Source: Clitopilus passeckerianus (taxonomy: Eukaryota; Basidiomycota; Agaricomycetes; Agaricales; Entolomataceae). From it: a stretch of 64,000 nucleotides of DNA. Every line of letters starts with the position of its first letter. The stretch's first letter is position 1. The position numbers and the translations under genes were made by a program. The stretch spans positions 1,612,001-1,676,000 of the forward strand of contig CALYLX010000159.1 of assembly GCA_944990035.1 (NCBI GenBank), given 5' to 3'. Below the pieces are notes generated by a model. The model ran no database searches and was not told where the DNA came from. It worked only from the letters and a program-made list of their open reading frames with translations. Below are positions 30,179 through 40,870 of this stretch, piece after piece.

Positions 30179-31162
30179 ATTTGGATGTTTTTGCGGACGT
30201 TTGCACGTCGACCGCGTTCGCAGAGAAGTTGAAGCTCCTGGAGTTTTCCAAAAAGGATATAACCTATTTGGCTGAAGTGTCTGGAACAAACAAGATGGAC
30301 AAGGATCGGGTCGGATGTCGGATAAGCCCTTGCTTGTGTTCTCTAACCTACGACCAACTCGAAAGATACCAGATACTTGCGGCGGTGGCAAATCCCTTAC
30401 ATTATTAGAGACTATCTTTGTCTCGGAACCATTCGTTGGACATGCCTGCATTGGCGAGATAGACCTTCAAGTCCTGCAAATACGCTATAACCTGCGAGAA
30501 CCGGAATGATCACCAAAAAAGAGACACAAACCGATTGCAAATGTCATAACACTCGCTGTGAAGGAGTCTTGCAATATCCAGCACCATCTATATTGTTCAG
30601 GCTGGAGGAGTTGTCAACCTTCGTCTGACTTAGAATGCGATCCCCCACTTCGGTTCTTACAGAAACGGGGAAACCAGAACCATGGATCTCCTTCACAGTC
30701 GTGACTAACTCGAAAGGTAATAGAGGTCGGCGGCGGCGGCGGCGGCGGCGAATCTTTCACGTTATCGGAGCATGTGTTGTCTCGACATCGCTCAATGAAC
30801 TTACGGACCAGCCTAAACCCTTTACTATGCTGAAAATTTCCAAGCATGCATCCTGTCCCGATTCACGGCTGATCTGTCAGAGGTAGACCTCTAAGTCCCG
30901 CCACTGCTAGTTGGGATTGGGAGAATCAGAATGTTCTCCGAAGGACGCACAACTGCGATTTCTGAAGAAGACTCGCAATATCCAATGCTATCCTGTACAT
31001 CTTTGCGGTCTAAGTGGTTGGCCTTCGTCGTGCTTAGGCTAGCAATCTCCGACTTCGGGCTCAGGGAGACAGGGAAACTAGGTCTCTTATTCGCTGCATA
31101 TTTCGGAACCTTAAGTACTTCCTGAACGAACTTAGCTTGTCCGAGTTTGTGGGCTGGAATCA
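30179..31162. other. Region upstream of DIS3 with an imperfect internal duplication
   Basis: About 1 kb between divergent genes. Two blocks, roughly 30455-30870 and 30880-31220, share short stretches in the same order on the plus strand: a 'gtagacct(c/t)taagtcc(t/c)gc' box, 'tcttgcaatatccag' / 'ctcgcaatatccaa', and on the minus strand FPVSVRTE versus FPVSLSPKSE. The second block has an open frame of about 110 codons on the minus strand (30891-31223). The first is broken by stops and a CGG repeat. It may be a decayed duplicated small gene. The product is unknown. Confidence 0.35.
30728..30750. repeat. CGG trinucleotide microsatellite
   Basis: Seven and two-thirds uninterrupted CGG units on the plus strand. 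No supported gene covers it, although in one minus-strand frame it would encode a short proline run. Confidence 0.9.
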
Positions 31163-31170
31163 TATAAAAT
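31163..31170 (+). promoter_or_regulatory. TATA box of the small secreted cysteine-rich gene
   Basis: TATAAAAT about 100 bp upstream of the start at 31264. Inferred from consensus and position. Confidence 0.5.
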
Positions 31171-31263
31171 GGCCGTCGCCTTCCTTTTGCTTCCCTAGCC
31201 TTCTGATTTTGGCCCATCGACAACTACTCGCACTCAACCAAGTTAACCCATACACCTATCAGC

Positions 31264-31649
31264 ATGTTTATCAGCGCCCGACTCGGTTTCAGCCTTCTTG
31301 CGCTTACTAGTGCGATGAACGTTCTGGGGGCGTCGGTCCACAGTGAGGCTCAAGATAACGCTAACCAACTTCAATATGAGTGAGCATTCGCCCTGGTTAT
31401 ACCTCCACAGTTCTCGCCAAACTGACCATTTCTGGCCCCAGCCCACCTGAGATTACCGATAGCTGTGAGGACGGCTATTGCTACTGGCGTTGCAAGAATG
31501 GGAAGGATTGGTGCAAGGTGGCTGCCCCGCTCAACTATGCGGACTACAACAAAGGCGACTGGATTAAATGTAAGAAGGATGAGGATTGTGCGGTAGCAGG
31601 AAGCTGCCAACGCAAATTTTGGGGTGGATTCTATGAACTTGGTTGTTAA
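31264..31649 (+). CDS. Small secreted 8-cysteine protein (copy 1)
   Basis: Two exons. Exon 1 starts at 31264 with a clear signal peptide (MFISARLGFSLLALTSAMNV). A 62-bp intron (GTGAGC...CCCCAG) is removed in phase to give YDPPEITDSCEDGYC. The mature part has eight cysteines: C-x4-C-x3-C-x6-C-x18-C-x5-C-x5-C-x12-C, ending in ELGC and TAA. The complete protein is about 108 residues. I recognise no named family. The pattern (small, secreted, even number of Cys, ending on Cys) is that of a disulfide-stabilised effector-like or defence peptide. A second member with the same spacing lies at 42400-42764. Function is unknown. Confidence 0.85.
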
Positions 31650-32262
31650 ACTGAGGAAGGCGCGTAGGGCTCGGGGGAGTCGTTATCACGGAACGAAGTT
31701 ATAGTTAACCTGGCCTCACGAATTTTACAACTTGTATTGCTTAGTACTGCAAACGGAATTGTTATCTGCCAACCGTGGTCATTCAATGAAGGAAGATGTT
31801 CAAATTGATGTTTATGGTGGCGAGGCGCTTGCGCCTCGTCTCCAACGCCACACTGCCGAGGAGGCGAGGATCCCAGGTCTGTACCATCACCACTGTTTGT
31901 TTACCTTCAATACAACAGACACTCTCTTGTGAGCTATTACCTGAGGCTCTGAGCTCTACTATCTAACGACACTCGGAAAAACCCTACAACAGCAATAGAC
32001 CCTCCGCTTTACCTGCCAGGACATGGTAGCAATGGGATCAGCCTCTGGACGCTTTGACCTCTGCCGGTGGGTCCAAGCGCAAGAGCCACTGCCAGGCAGG
32101 TGCATAGTCAAAGCGGGTTTCCTAACTCCTCTATAAAACGGAATGGCTGGGATACGAAGATAATCCATCCTCGACTTGGAGTCCATCTCTCCTCTCACAA
32201 TCTCGCACACCTTTCCTCATAGCACACGGACTACTCCTCAAACTACATTGTGATATTGAAGA
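31650..32262. other. Intergenic region, no supported gene
   Basis: About 0.6 kb between the cysteine-rich gene and a hypothetical gene. Nothing recognisable on either strand. Confidence 0.45.
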
Positions 32263-33326
32263 ATGTCTAGAAACACCCCATCTCCACCTAGAGGGGCTCT
32301 CAAAGGCTTCGGTCTGAATAGTCGCGTCTCCCTCGTTTCTGCTGCCACTGGCAGTATCAGACGTGCCGGGAAGCAAGTCAGGAAGCTAGTCAAACCCAAG
32401 TCGGCCACCACTACCACAATTACTGCCAACGCACTTCCAGGGTATGTCATGGCATACCTCGTCTTCAATTTACTATAACTCATCTCACGCTACCCAATAG
32501 TGCTACCACGAACTTCAAGCCACTTCAATGGCTAACCACCCGCTTTCGAAAGGCTCCAAAGCCTGAAGAACTCCCAGATACTGCTGTACCACCGTCACCT
32601 TCCGTGGAATTTACCAGTAACAACCGACCAACAATCGTCCCAGGCGTAGAAGATTCGGACGCGGACAACGATTCCATTGGCGACCGCGATACAGTGTCGT
32701 CCTTAAGCCAACTCTCCTTCTACTTCCCCCGCGCAGACCATCCATCCAGTTTCCTTGATATGGACTCTGACGACGAGTCGCACGACAAAGAAGAGCCTGA
32801 GATTGAAAGCATGGAAGCACTGGAACTCTTTCAAACTCTTTCCTCCATCCGAATTCCACGAAGTGCCGATCACCAAGGTCATGTTCAACCTCTGCGAAGC
32901 AGAACGTACAATTCAGCCTCCCAGCCCTTCGGCCCGTCTCTCACTGCATATACACCTGGCATCGGGATCAAACCCATCGTTTCCCCTTTCTTCATCTCAG
33001 TCCAACGCCTCCTTCCTCCAGAGAACGGATTTGGCATCAGGGCGAGGAACGAGAGGATCAAGACACGACACATCAGGCGCCAGGTCTCCGCGTCGTACTT
33101 TGTCCCGACCAGACGAGACGATTGGACGGCAAACCTGGAGCCTTGGATAGCCTTGGTTCATATCTTACCCCGGTGGGTTCAGACAGTGGGACGTGTGCGT
33201 CGACATGTTCGGGCCCCTCCGAATACTGTCCAGTTCCCGATGATCCCTCACCTTGATAGCGTGCGCGATGCTGTGGTTCTTCTTTCTATGGGAGCGTTGC
33301 CTCTTTGCAGGTTGCTGTTCGGCTAG
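32263..33326 (+). CDS. Hypothetical basic, Ser/Pro-rich protein
   Basis: The start at 32263 gives MSRNTPSPPRGALKGFGLNS. A 60-bp intron (GTATGT...CCAATAG) joins NALPG to ATTNFKPLQWLTTRF in frame. The second exon is open to TAG at 33326 and has an acidic Ser/Asp stretch (SDADNDSIGDRDTVSSL, DMDSDDESHDKEEPEIES) followed by a more ordered, Arg-rich part (IRRQVSASYFVPTRRDD, WIALVHILPRWVQTVGRV) and a hydrophobic end (AVVLLSMGALPLCRLLFG). Length is about 300 residues. No domain was recognised. A second frame is also open for about 130 codons over 32755-33150, so the reading frame of the C-terminal half should be checked against transcripts. Confidence 0.55.
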
Positions 33327-34276
33327 GGTGTAACCAGCCCAATGAAGCATGAATCAACGTCTTTGGTGAACATGTTGTACCCGGATTATACCCCTCATGT
33401 TCATAGACGTACGAAAGGAAACACGGACAACTGTATTATCAGACCATTTCACGGACACTCCCGTTCATTGTTCAACTTTCATTTTGACGTTTCTCGACGT
33501 ATAGATTATTATAGGCCGATTGGTATTGTACATATGATACATTGCTTGGGGTTGCCAGCCTGCTTTGTGTTTCGTGTTTGTCATAAAAATCACTTTAACC
33601 TTCCATGAAAGCGAAGCCCCACCCCTACTGCTTATGGCCCCCCGAGGACTCTAATCGCTGGTTGTTTGGTTTGGGCACTGAAACAGCAGCTGCTACGTCT
33701 GAAGAAGTCATCTTGAGGTCTGAACCTTTAACGCCCTCCCCTGACTCTGTCAACCTGATATTCAGCAGTCGCCTCGCAAATCAGCTGCAGAAACGTACTG
33801 TATGCCGAGGCCTGCCCCTCCTTTCCCTTAACATCTCGACCCATGAAATACATTGAGCCCAAGGCGCCTGCAATGACCGTTCCGCATGCTATTGCCTACA
33901 AAATCTCGTGTCAACAGCTTTTACTTCCAAGATCTTCGCCAGACAACGTACCATAGGCGTTCCTCTGAAACGAGATACTTGTGAGCTGGGAATCCCTTTC
34001 GCAGACATTTCTTATGTTATGAGTGTTCTGCTGCAGAATCTCAAGACCAAGTACCTTATAAAGCAAGTTCGAAGCCCACAACTTGGCCCACGCATTGTCG
34101 TCAAGAATGATGTCATTTACCTTTTATGGCAGCTCTTGCACCAAATTGGCGCCTGTCACTGGAGGCTGGAGCTTGGAGTAGCGCGCTTTGGCTGGGGCAG
34201 GGAATACCAGCCCTGCACGGATTCTTGGCATATGAACAGAAATATGTGGAGTGATATTGACAGAAGACACGCAGAA
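33327..34276. other. Intergenic region, no supported gene
   Basis: About 0.95 kb. Open frames of 80-130 codons exist on the plus strand (33605-33856 and 33908-34291), but they lack splice support, codon regularity or recognisable motifs, and I do not call them genes. Confidence 0.4.
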
Positions 34277-35612
34277 TTACATGCTAGCTGAAAACATATT
34301 GATACTCGTACGTGTATTCCCAGAACCATCAACAAGAAGGGCGTCCTTTATCCCGAGAAAACGACGTTAGAATTGCACCTCTTCAGGATATAATTGGATG
34401 AACTCACAGAGCAACTCGATCCAAGGCCGGCGTTGCCGATCCAAGCAGGTTCCCAGTATATAATACCAATACCACGACTGTTCGGGAGTGCTTGCAGCAC
34501 AGTGCGAATGCCTGAAACGAAGCTCGATTGACCCGACGCTGAGATGGCAATCGACGGCTCGCTCATGGTAACACCAGAGCAAGAAGCCGGCCAGTCGGTT
34601 TCAACAACCATGACGTCCTACCATAAGTGTCAAATGAGCTCAGCCAGATTAGTCGGTAAAAACCCTACGGACCTTGTTCAACTTATTGACGATCGAAGTC
34701 AAACTCGACTTGAGGTTATTGAAAGTCGCTTTGGTTCCGTAGAAGGGATAGAACGAGAACCCGAGGACGTCGACGTCTCCTGTAGCGAACTGGCCTTGAA
34801 TGAAAATCCCGTTGTAGAACCAAGTCAGGGTTGAAGAGTCCCATCCGTTAGCAAGGTGGAGGACGATCCTGGTGGAGGTGGTGACGGAGCGAACGGCGTT
34901 GGCAGCAGAGTGAAGCATCTGAGAAGCGGGAGAGAATCCAGCGGAGGATATCTTTCCGACGGGCCAAAGTAAACCGTCGTTGATTTCGTTGCCGATCTAT
35001 ACGTACCCCAGTAGGTTGGTCATTATATAAACCGACGATTTAGGCCGGTTCTCACCTGGATGAACTGAGGAGTAGTCCCTTGGTTCACGAAGGCCTGCAT
35101 AACGCTCTGAGTATACCTATCCAAAGGTAAGTCTACGCATCTTGTTGGCATGAAGCTATTCATACGTATAAATCTGGGTATTCAATCCGGCGAGGTCCTT
35201 CGGCCAAGAGGAAGGGATAGCTTGTTTTCCGGGATCGGCCCCTAAAGGACTCAGTGTAAGCTAAAAACTCTCAGCCATCAGAGATCATATTTAAAAACCT
35301 ACAAGTATCACTATAGTGCAAATCAACCATAATCCCCATTCCAGCAGCCTGTGCTCTCTTCGCCAAGGCAAGCCCATAATTCAAGCTATACTGTGAATTA
35401 TCTGTGCTGGTCCATATACGGATTCTGGCGAGGTTGGCTCCGTGATTCTTCAAGATCGTCTCGAGTTTCGTAGTGGCTCCATTATCCTTGTAACTCTTCC
35501 CTGAATTCTCTAGGTTGACGACGGAAGAGAAATCCGCTCCGCGATAGGTTAGGGCGGAGATGGATGGGATGAGAAGGAGGAGGGATGTTAAGCAGAAATC
35601 GAACAAGCGCAT
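34277..35612 (-). CDS. Arabinogalactan endo-beta-1,4-galactanase, family GH53
   Basis: Secreted enzyme that cleaves beta-1,4-galactan side chains of pectin. The start at 35612 opens a signal peptide (MRLFDFCLTSLLLLIPSISA), followed by the family N-terminus LTYRGADFSSVVNLENSG. Next come LARIRIWTSTD and GIMVDLHYSDTW-type sequence. The acid/base Glu is in IGNEINDGLLWP (near 34985) and the nucleophile Glu in VVETDWPAS (near 34600). The C-terminal part GIGIIYWEPAWIGNAGLGSSCS is spliced over a 60-bp intron to DALLVDGSGNT and TAA at 34277. About five introns are present and length is usual for GH53 (about 330-350 residues). It complements the CBM1-PL3 pectate lyase at 3.6 kb. Confidence 0.94.
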
Positions 35613-35658
35613 TTTGCTATGGTTGGGGTGGGTCGTTTTTGTTGAAAGTGGAGACAGG

Positions 35659-35665
35659 ATTTATA
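35659..35665 (-). promoter_or_regulatory. TATA box of the GH53 galactanase gene
   Basis: TATAAAT on the minus strand, about 47 bp upstream of the galactanase start. Inferred from consensus and spacing. Confidence 0.5.
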
Positions 35666-36491
35666 TTGACGTCTGAAAGAACGGCGGGAGAAGGCGGTCC
35701 TGAAAAATCCGCTGGGAGTTGCGAGCATTCATCACGCGGCAGCGACAGCGGACCGAGCAAGGATTCTCTGTCTCTATGTATTGAAAGAGCGGATTAACGC
35801 AGGAGAAACACGTTCCGACGTTGGGTTGCACATTCATTATAGAGAAGACGGCACAGCGGAGAAGACATTGAAGTGACAGAAGCGGATGCGTTATTGGTAA
35901 ACATGGCCTAAACATATAGGTTTATATTACCAGCACCGTCACGGCTTTAGGCAAGAATTGGCCGTAAGACAGAGCCAGCAGGTGAATGTCAGGTGAGCCA
36001 ATGCAATGACCAGCATGCCAGACGACCCGTCTGACGCGCCGAGAATTTGAACACAAGGGCAAGTCAACACCATTCTGGTCAATAGCCATCAGCAGAAGTG
36101 GTCACGTCTACAGTAGATCCAAGTTCAGAGAAGGTGATTTGTCTGCTAAACCAAGGAGCCGACGGAGCTGGCCAGTGGTCTTTCAGGCGATCTCCAGACC
36201 TGCGGTCACGTTGATCCTCAGGGAAACAGCGAGGTATTTGCGATTAAATAGAATGTGATTCGGCTGGTTGCTGTCCGCCCAGACAACCTTTCAGCATGAC
36301 TTACCCTAGCAAGCTGACTGAATTGAGCCCGGGTGATCATCTCGGTCAGATGGTTGATTCCGAGTCAAGCCTCGAGAAAGCCGAAGGGAAAGCAATGCGC
36401 TAATGTTTGTCTCTGTACTTTTAGACCCCCATCGGCAAGCACGGCCAAACATCTTGTCTTGCTTTGCCGTTCGTCATCCGAGTTGTTGAGG
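35666..36491. other. Divergent intergenic region between GH53 and the LRR gene
   Basis: About 0.83 kb of upstream sequence for two divergent genes. No gene, repeat or RNA was recognised. Confidence 0.45.
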
Positions 36492-38005
36492 ATGGCCTAC
36501 TCGCCTGCCCTCGGCCATCGACCACATTCGTGGGCTACCTTCAACCCCCCTTTTGACAGCATGCATGGGGTCTATGGGTTACACAACGGCCCGAGTGTGT
36601 CTCTGAATCGTCATCGAGTTGATTCATCCAACCAAAGCGGCTTAGAAGGTGAGTTCTCGCCATGAAAGTCTCAATTGTCGCTGGAACCTGATCTCAAGAA
36701 AGCCCTCCACAGGTGCACGCCAGCTTATTGATACGATTAAGAAAAGGCGCCGCGTGACGGTTCTGAATCTACCTCATAACGACCTCGGGCCGGAAGGATG
36801 TGAAGCCCTATTTGCATTTCTTACTTCTGCGGATGGGAAGAAGCATTTGGTCGAAGAGTTGATTCTGACATCCAACAAACTGGGAAACTCTGGTCTACGA
36901 CATTTGCTAATATATCTTCGGCACAACGTCAACTTGAAGAAACTAATGCTGCAAAATGTAAGGGATTTCTTTGTTCGTCATATACGTCTAGGCTAAGTGA
37001 CTAGGAACGCAGAATGATCTTCAGCCCGACGTTGCATTATTTGAAGAATTGGCCGATGCAGTAAATGGATCTGCTCTTGAAACACTCTACATCGGGACAA
37101 ACAGCGGCCTATCCGACCTCTTTGTTCAGACCTTCCTGCCTCGACTGAACGCCCCATGTCTTCGAGAGCTCAACATATCCTCCAGTCGGATATCTGCGCA
37201 ATCACTTCCAGACATCATAGACTTCCTATGCTCTCCTAACCGATGTCGACTGCACACATTTGGATGCAGTGCGAATACACTTGGTACCGCCGGTGTAGGC
37301 CAGATCATTGCCGCCACAGAAAAGGTCAATTACAGGCTGAAGAAACTGGACCTGTTCTCGAATCAAACCAACGACGAGGCAGTTGACACGGTCGAGAACA
37401 GAGATGCCTGGAGACAGACATATCACCAGCTAACGAGGTACTTGGCTCGAAATGCCCGATTAACGCGAGAAACGGAAACACAGGCTTTACGCCTTCTTCG
37501 TTACGCACGGCCTATATTGCTACACCACACCATCTCTACCCCCGTCCAGGCTTCCAACCCAAATGCATGCGATGACTGCTCCTGCAGCCTTTCACAGCCC
37601 TCACGGACAACCTCACTATCTTCACTTCCCTTAAACCCCGCCTCCTCTCCGTCCCTCCTGCCCGTACTTCCAGTTGAGCTCAAACAGCACGTACTCACGT
37701 TCTTTGCACCCAGCCTGAGTTCTTCACAACGAATCCGAATATTCCACTACGCTGCTTCGCCTTCCACGCTTCCCCTGCTACTCCCCTGTCTTACCAAGGC
37801 TTCTGCGTCATCTGCAGGACGAACTACATGTCTGCCAGACCCGACAGGCTTCGGAATCGGGGCAGTAACCGGTTCTTGTCCACCCGGCCACTGTATGGGA
37901 TCGCATAATAGTCTTTCTTGTCCCCGGGCTGAGGACCGCAGCAGTTGGTTAGAGTTGGTCGGATGTGATGCGTATGATGCTTCGGAGATTTCCCCTCCGG
38001 AATAG
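36492..38005 (+). CDS. Leucine-rich-repeat protein (ribonuclease-inhibitor type)
   Basis: The start at 36492 gives MAYSPALGHRPHSWATFNPP. Intron 1 (GTGAGT...CCACAG) joins SGLE to GARQLIDTIKKRRRVTVL, and a second intron follows KKLMLQN. Leucine-rich repeats are evident: VTVLNLPHNDLGPEGCEALF, VEELILTSNKLGNSGLRHLL, LKKLMLQNNDLQPD, ALETLYIGTNSGLSDLFV, LRELNISSSRISAQSLPDI and RLHTFGCSANTLGTAGVGQI. The C-terminal third is Ser/Pro-rich, then LPVELKQHVLTFFAPSLSS, which resembles a degenerate F-box-like segment. Proteins of this kind bind partner proteins; the partner is unknown. About 430 residues, stop at 38005. Confidence 0.8.
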
Positions 38006-38302
38006 TTCTGCGAATCTAGATTGGTATAGACATATTCTACTCGATCGTATAGTACTTTCATGATGTTGCGTAGCTGTATCTGTATTATTATACAAGCTCA
38101 AGGCTAGTTTTCACCATATGCCGATGGTTTCGGGTTTGATATTGCTTACGCTGGGGGTTCGCCGGGGGTTCGGTATACTAAATCACGAATTTGAATTTTG
38201 TATCACTATCATCTTGTCTGGAGGGGTCTATTGATTTCGAATCCACATTCAGGTATCACATTTTCATGTGAATATGCTTCCTTACCCGACGACGCAGCGA
38301 AA

Positions 38303-38350
38303 GGGTCCTTTACCGTATGAATCAGCCTGAGCTGTGCCCGCTGACGCGTA
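38303..38350 (+). promoter_or_regulatory. Conserved upstream block of MAPEG copy 1
   Basis: Contains 'tatgaatcagcctgagct' followed by 'ccgctgacgcgta', about 210-250 bp upstream of the start. The same block precedes copies 2 (39673-39719) and 3 (41162-41210). The TGAATCA core resembles a bZIP site, but it may simply be residual duplicated sequence. Confidence 0.35.
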
Positions 38351-38556
38351 CGAGTCGATACGCCACCTCTTCGCCGGGATCTGTAACATTGGGGAACGTG
38401 GGCAGCCGTGATCAGCGATTGTGATTGGCTCCTGTTCCACAAAAGCCTTGGGGTAATAGGACATCGTCGAGGGAACAATCCTATTTGAACCCGAGTGTCA
38501 AATTCTAGCATGCAACGCCAACTTTCCCCGGTCTACTCCATACTATCATCTGAACC

Positions 38557-39374
38557 ATGAGCTTCATCGCAAACTTGCTTGCTTCGCCCGGACTTTCCCT
38601 CTATTCCATCCCTGCGGCATGGGTCCTCACCTTCATACCGCACATTCAAAAGGTAAGTTCAAGTTTGCAGCCTTGACGCGTTCGCAGCTAAATGAGGTTG
38701 GTGCGCTTGAACAGAACCTTCTCGTCAACAAACACATCGGGTATGACAAGTATGTTATCTACTCCCTACAGACAGAAAACAATCGTCATTTCTAACCTCT
38801 ATCGACCAGCGTCAACCCGCGAGAAAATCTCGACCGTCTTGAAAAGAAGCAAACCAAACCCGAGGTCGTCGCCAAGGCTCGTCGTCTGGGAGCTGCTCAC
38901 CAAGTACATTCCCTTCGTCTCATTCCGTTCGCGAATTGCATCTAAACTTGACCTCAGAATGGAAACGAGATATTGCCCATCTGGATCGGTGCTGTCCTTG
39001 CCGCCAACTTCGCCGGTGTAGACCACCAATTTTTGAACAAAATCTCCGTGGCTTTGTATGTCTGTTTCGCGCGTCAGTTGTTGTTCTCCTGGCACTCACA
39101 TATCTGTTGCCAGCATCGCTACCCGAGTCGTCTACAACAGGGTCTACGCTAACCACACCTCTGATGGTCTGGCCACTCTGAGGTGAGTGATCAATGATAA
39201 ATTGGATGTTGCGTCTCAGTCCTCACCTTCGAATTGCAGGAGCACTATATGGCTCGTTTCGATTGGTGAGTACTTTGGGTCGCCCTAATCGAGGTTTTGA
39301 TAATAATTCGGGTTGTAGGTATGCCCCTTTATCTTTTCGTCAAGGCTGGAAATATCATCAGCGCTCGGGCTTAA
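38557..39374 (+). CDS. MAPEG-family membrane protein, array copy 1
   Basis: Membrane protein of the MAPEG superfamily (microsomal glutathione S-transferase / eicosanoid-metabolism type). Seven exons join in frame to about 157 residues, the usual family length: MSFIANLLASPGLSLYSIP, NLLVNKHIGYDN, VNPRENLDRLEKK, KARRLGAAHQ, NGNEILPIWIGAVLAAN, VDHQFLNKIS, ATRVVYNRVYA, MPLYLFVKAGNIISARA. The family signature RxxxAHxNxxE is present as RRLGAAHQNGNE. Three to four hydrophobic helices are visible. The stop is TAA at 39372. It is the first of three tandem direct copies. The likely role is glutathione-dependent conjugation or peroxidase activity at internal membranes, inferred from family only. Confidence 0.88.
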
Positions 39375-40062
39375 TCCTGAGCCTACTTGATCGTGTCGGA
39401 CTAGCCCTATCCGCCTGCGGCTGATCGCACCTCCGCTTGTAATTATGTATTTAATACACATATATATTCATATTCATTCGTGATACATGTCTTTGGCTAA
39501 TCCAAACTGTAAAGACAAGTCGTAAAAACAAAAACAAGAAATCTCGGTCTGGCTTCCTCAGATATTGGAGGCCTTCAGCACCCCGGACCATAGAAGTTTT
39601 CAAGGACAATGTGTTTGCAGGGCTGATTCCTTCGTGGCCCACATTTCCATTACCGAAGGAGTCTGCCTGAAAAAGGTCTTTCGTTTGAATCAGCCTGAGC
39701 TGCGAGCGCTGACGCGTACTTAGTGGATGTGCCAATACTTAGGATATATAACGTGATGTATTGGCCGCCGAAGACATTTCTTCGTCGAGGCAAGGGACAT
39801 GTAACTTTATTTTTCAGCGAGACGATCCATTGCAGAGCCTACAAAGCTACAAATCCCTCCAACCACAATTGATTTGGAAGACGAAGATGATTATCGTATT
39901 GATGGAAATGCGCGCCTACCGGGCGCTTAGTGAGGACCCCGTGCACTTGACTGACGGTTTTCCGAATTGCTCGGATCCATGCCCCTGATCCTGAACCCGA
40001 CTGTCAAATCCTAGCATGCATCGCCAACTTTCCCCGGTCTCCTCCATACTATCATCTGAACC
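39375..40062. other. Spacer between MAPEG copies 1 and 2
   Basis: About 0.69 kb, including the repeated upstream block at 39673-39719 and the shared 'tcgccaactttccccggtct' leader just before copy 2. No gene. Confidence 0.5.
39673..39719 (+). promoter_or_regulatory. Conserved upstream block of MAPEG copy 2
   Basis: 'ggtctttcgtttgaatcagcctgagctgcgagcgctgacgcgta'-type block matching those of copies 1 and 3; core TGAATCAGCCTGAGCT. It lies about 345-390 bp upstream of copy 2, further than in the other two copies because of extra sequence between 39720 and 39990. Confidence 0.35.
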
Positions 40063-40870
40063 ATGAGCTTCGTCGCAAACTTCTTCGCCTCACCCGGACT
40101 CTCTTTCTACTCCATCCCTGCTGCATGGGTCCTCGCCTTCTTGCCGCACATTTCGAAGGTAACTTCAGTTTGCAGTCTTAACATATTCACAGCTGAATGA
40201 GGTTGGTGGGCTCGCACAGAACCTTCTCGTCGATAAACATATCGGGTACGACAAGTACGTTAGGTACCTCCCTACCAAGAACTATTGACGTTTCTTACCT
40301 ATGTGGAATAGCGTTAACCCGCGAGAAAATATCAACCGTCTTGAAAAGAAGCAAGCCAAACCGGAGGTCATCGCCAAGGCTCGTCGTCTGGCTGGCGCTC
40401 ACCAAGTACGTTTCCTTCGTCTCATTTCCGCCACGAATTGCATCTGAACTCGACCTCAGAATGGAAATGAGGTATTACCGATATGGATAGGTGCTGTCCT
40501 TGCCGCCAACTTCGCTGGTGTGGACCATCGCGTCCTGAACCCAATCTCCTTGGCCTTGTATGTCTGATTCGCGCGTAACTTCTCCTGACACTCATATATC
40601 TGTCCTTAGCATCGCAACTCGAGTCGTCTACAACAGAATCTACGCTAACAACACCTCTGAAGGTTTGGCCACCCTGAGGTGAGTGATCAATGATAATTTG
40701 GGTGTTGTATCGTATTCCTCATCTTTGAATTTGCAGGACCATTGTATGGGGCCTCTCGATTGGTGAGCACTTTGACTCAATACCGGTGGCGTTTGGTACT
40801 AATACAGGTTGTAGGCATGCCTCTTTATCTTTTCGTCACGGCCGGAAATATCATCAATGCTCGGGCTTAA
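40063..40870 (+). CDS. MAPEG-family membrane protein, array copy 2
   Basis: Same seven-exon architecture and intron positions as copy 1. The protein reads MSFVANFFASPGLSFYSIP, HIGYDN, VNPRENINRLEKKQAKPEV, KARRLAGAHQ, NGNEVLPIWIGAVLAAN, VDHRVLNPISLAF, MPLYLFVTAGNIINARA. The signature RRLAGAHQNGNE is intact and no frame break was seen. Compared with copy 1, changes lie mainly in the helices and the loop after the signature (VDHRVLNP for VDHQFLNK). Stop TAA at 40868. Function is as for the family; whether the paralogs differ in substrate cannot be read from the sequence. Confidence 0.88.

Noticed and set aside
33605..34291. Two plus-strand open frames after the hypothetical gene
   Set aside because: No start context, splice continuity or family resemblance; composition is not distinct from spacer sequence.
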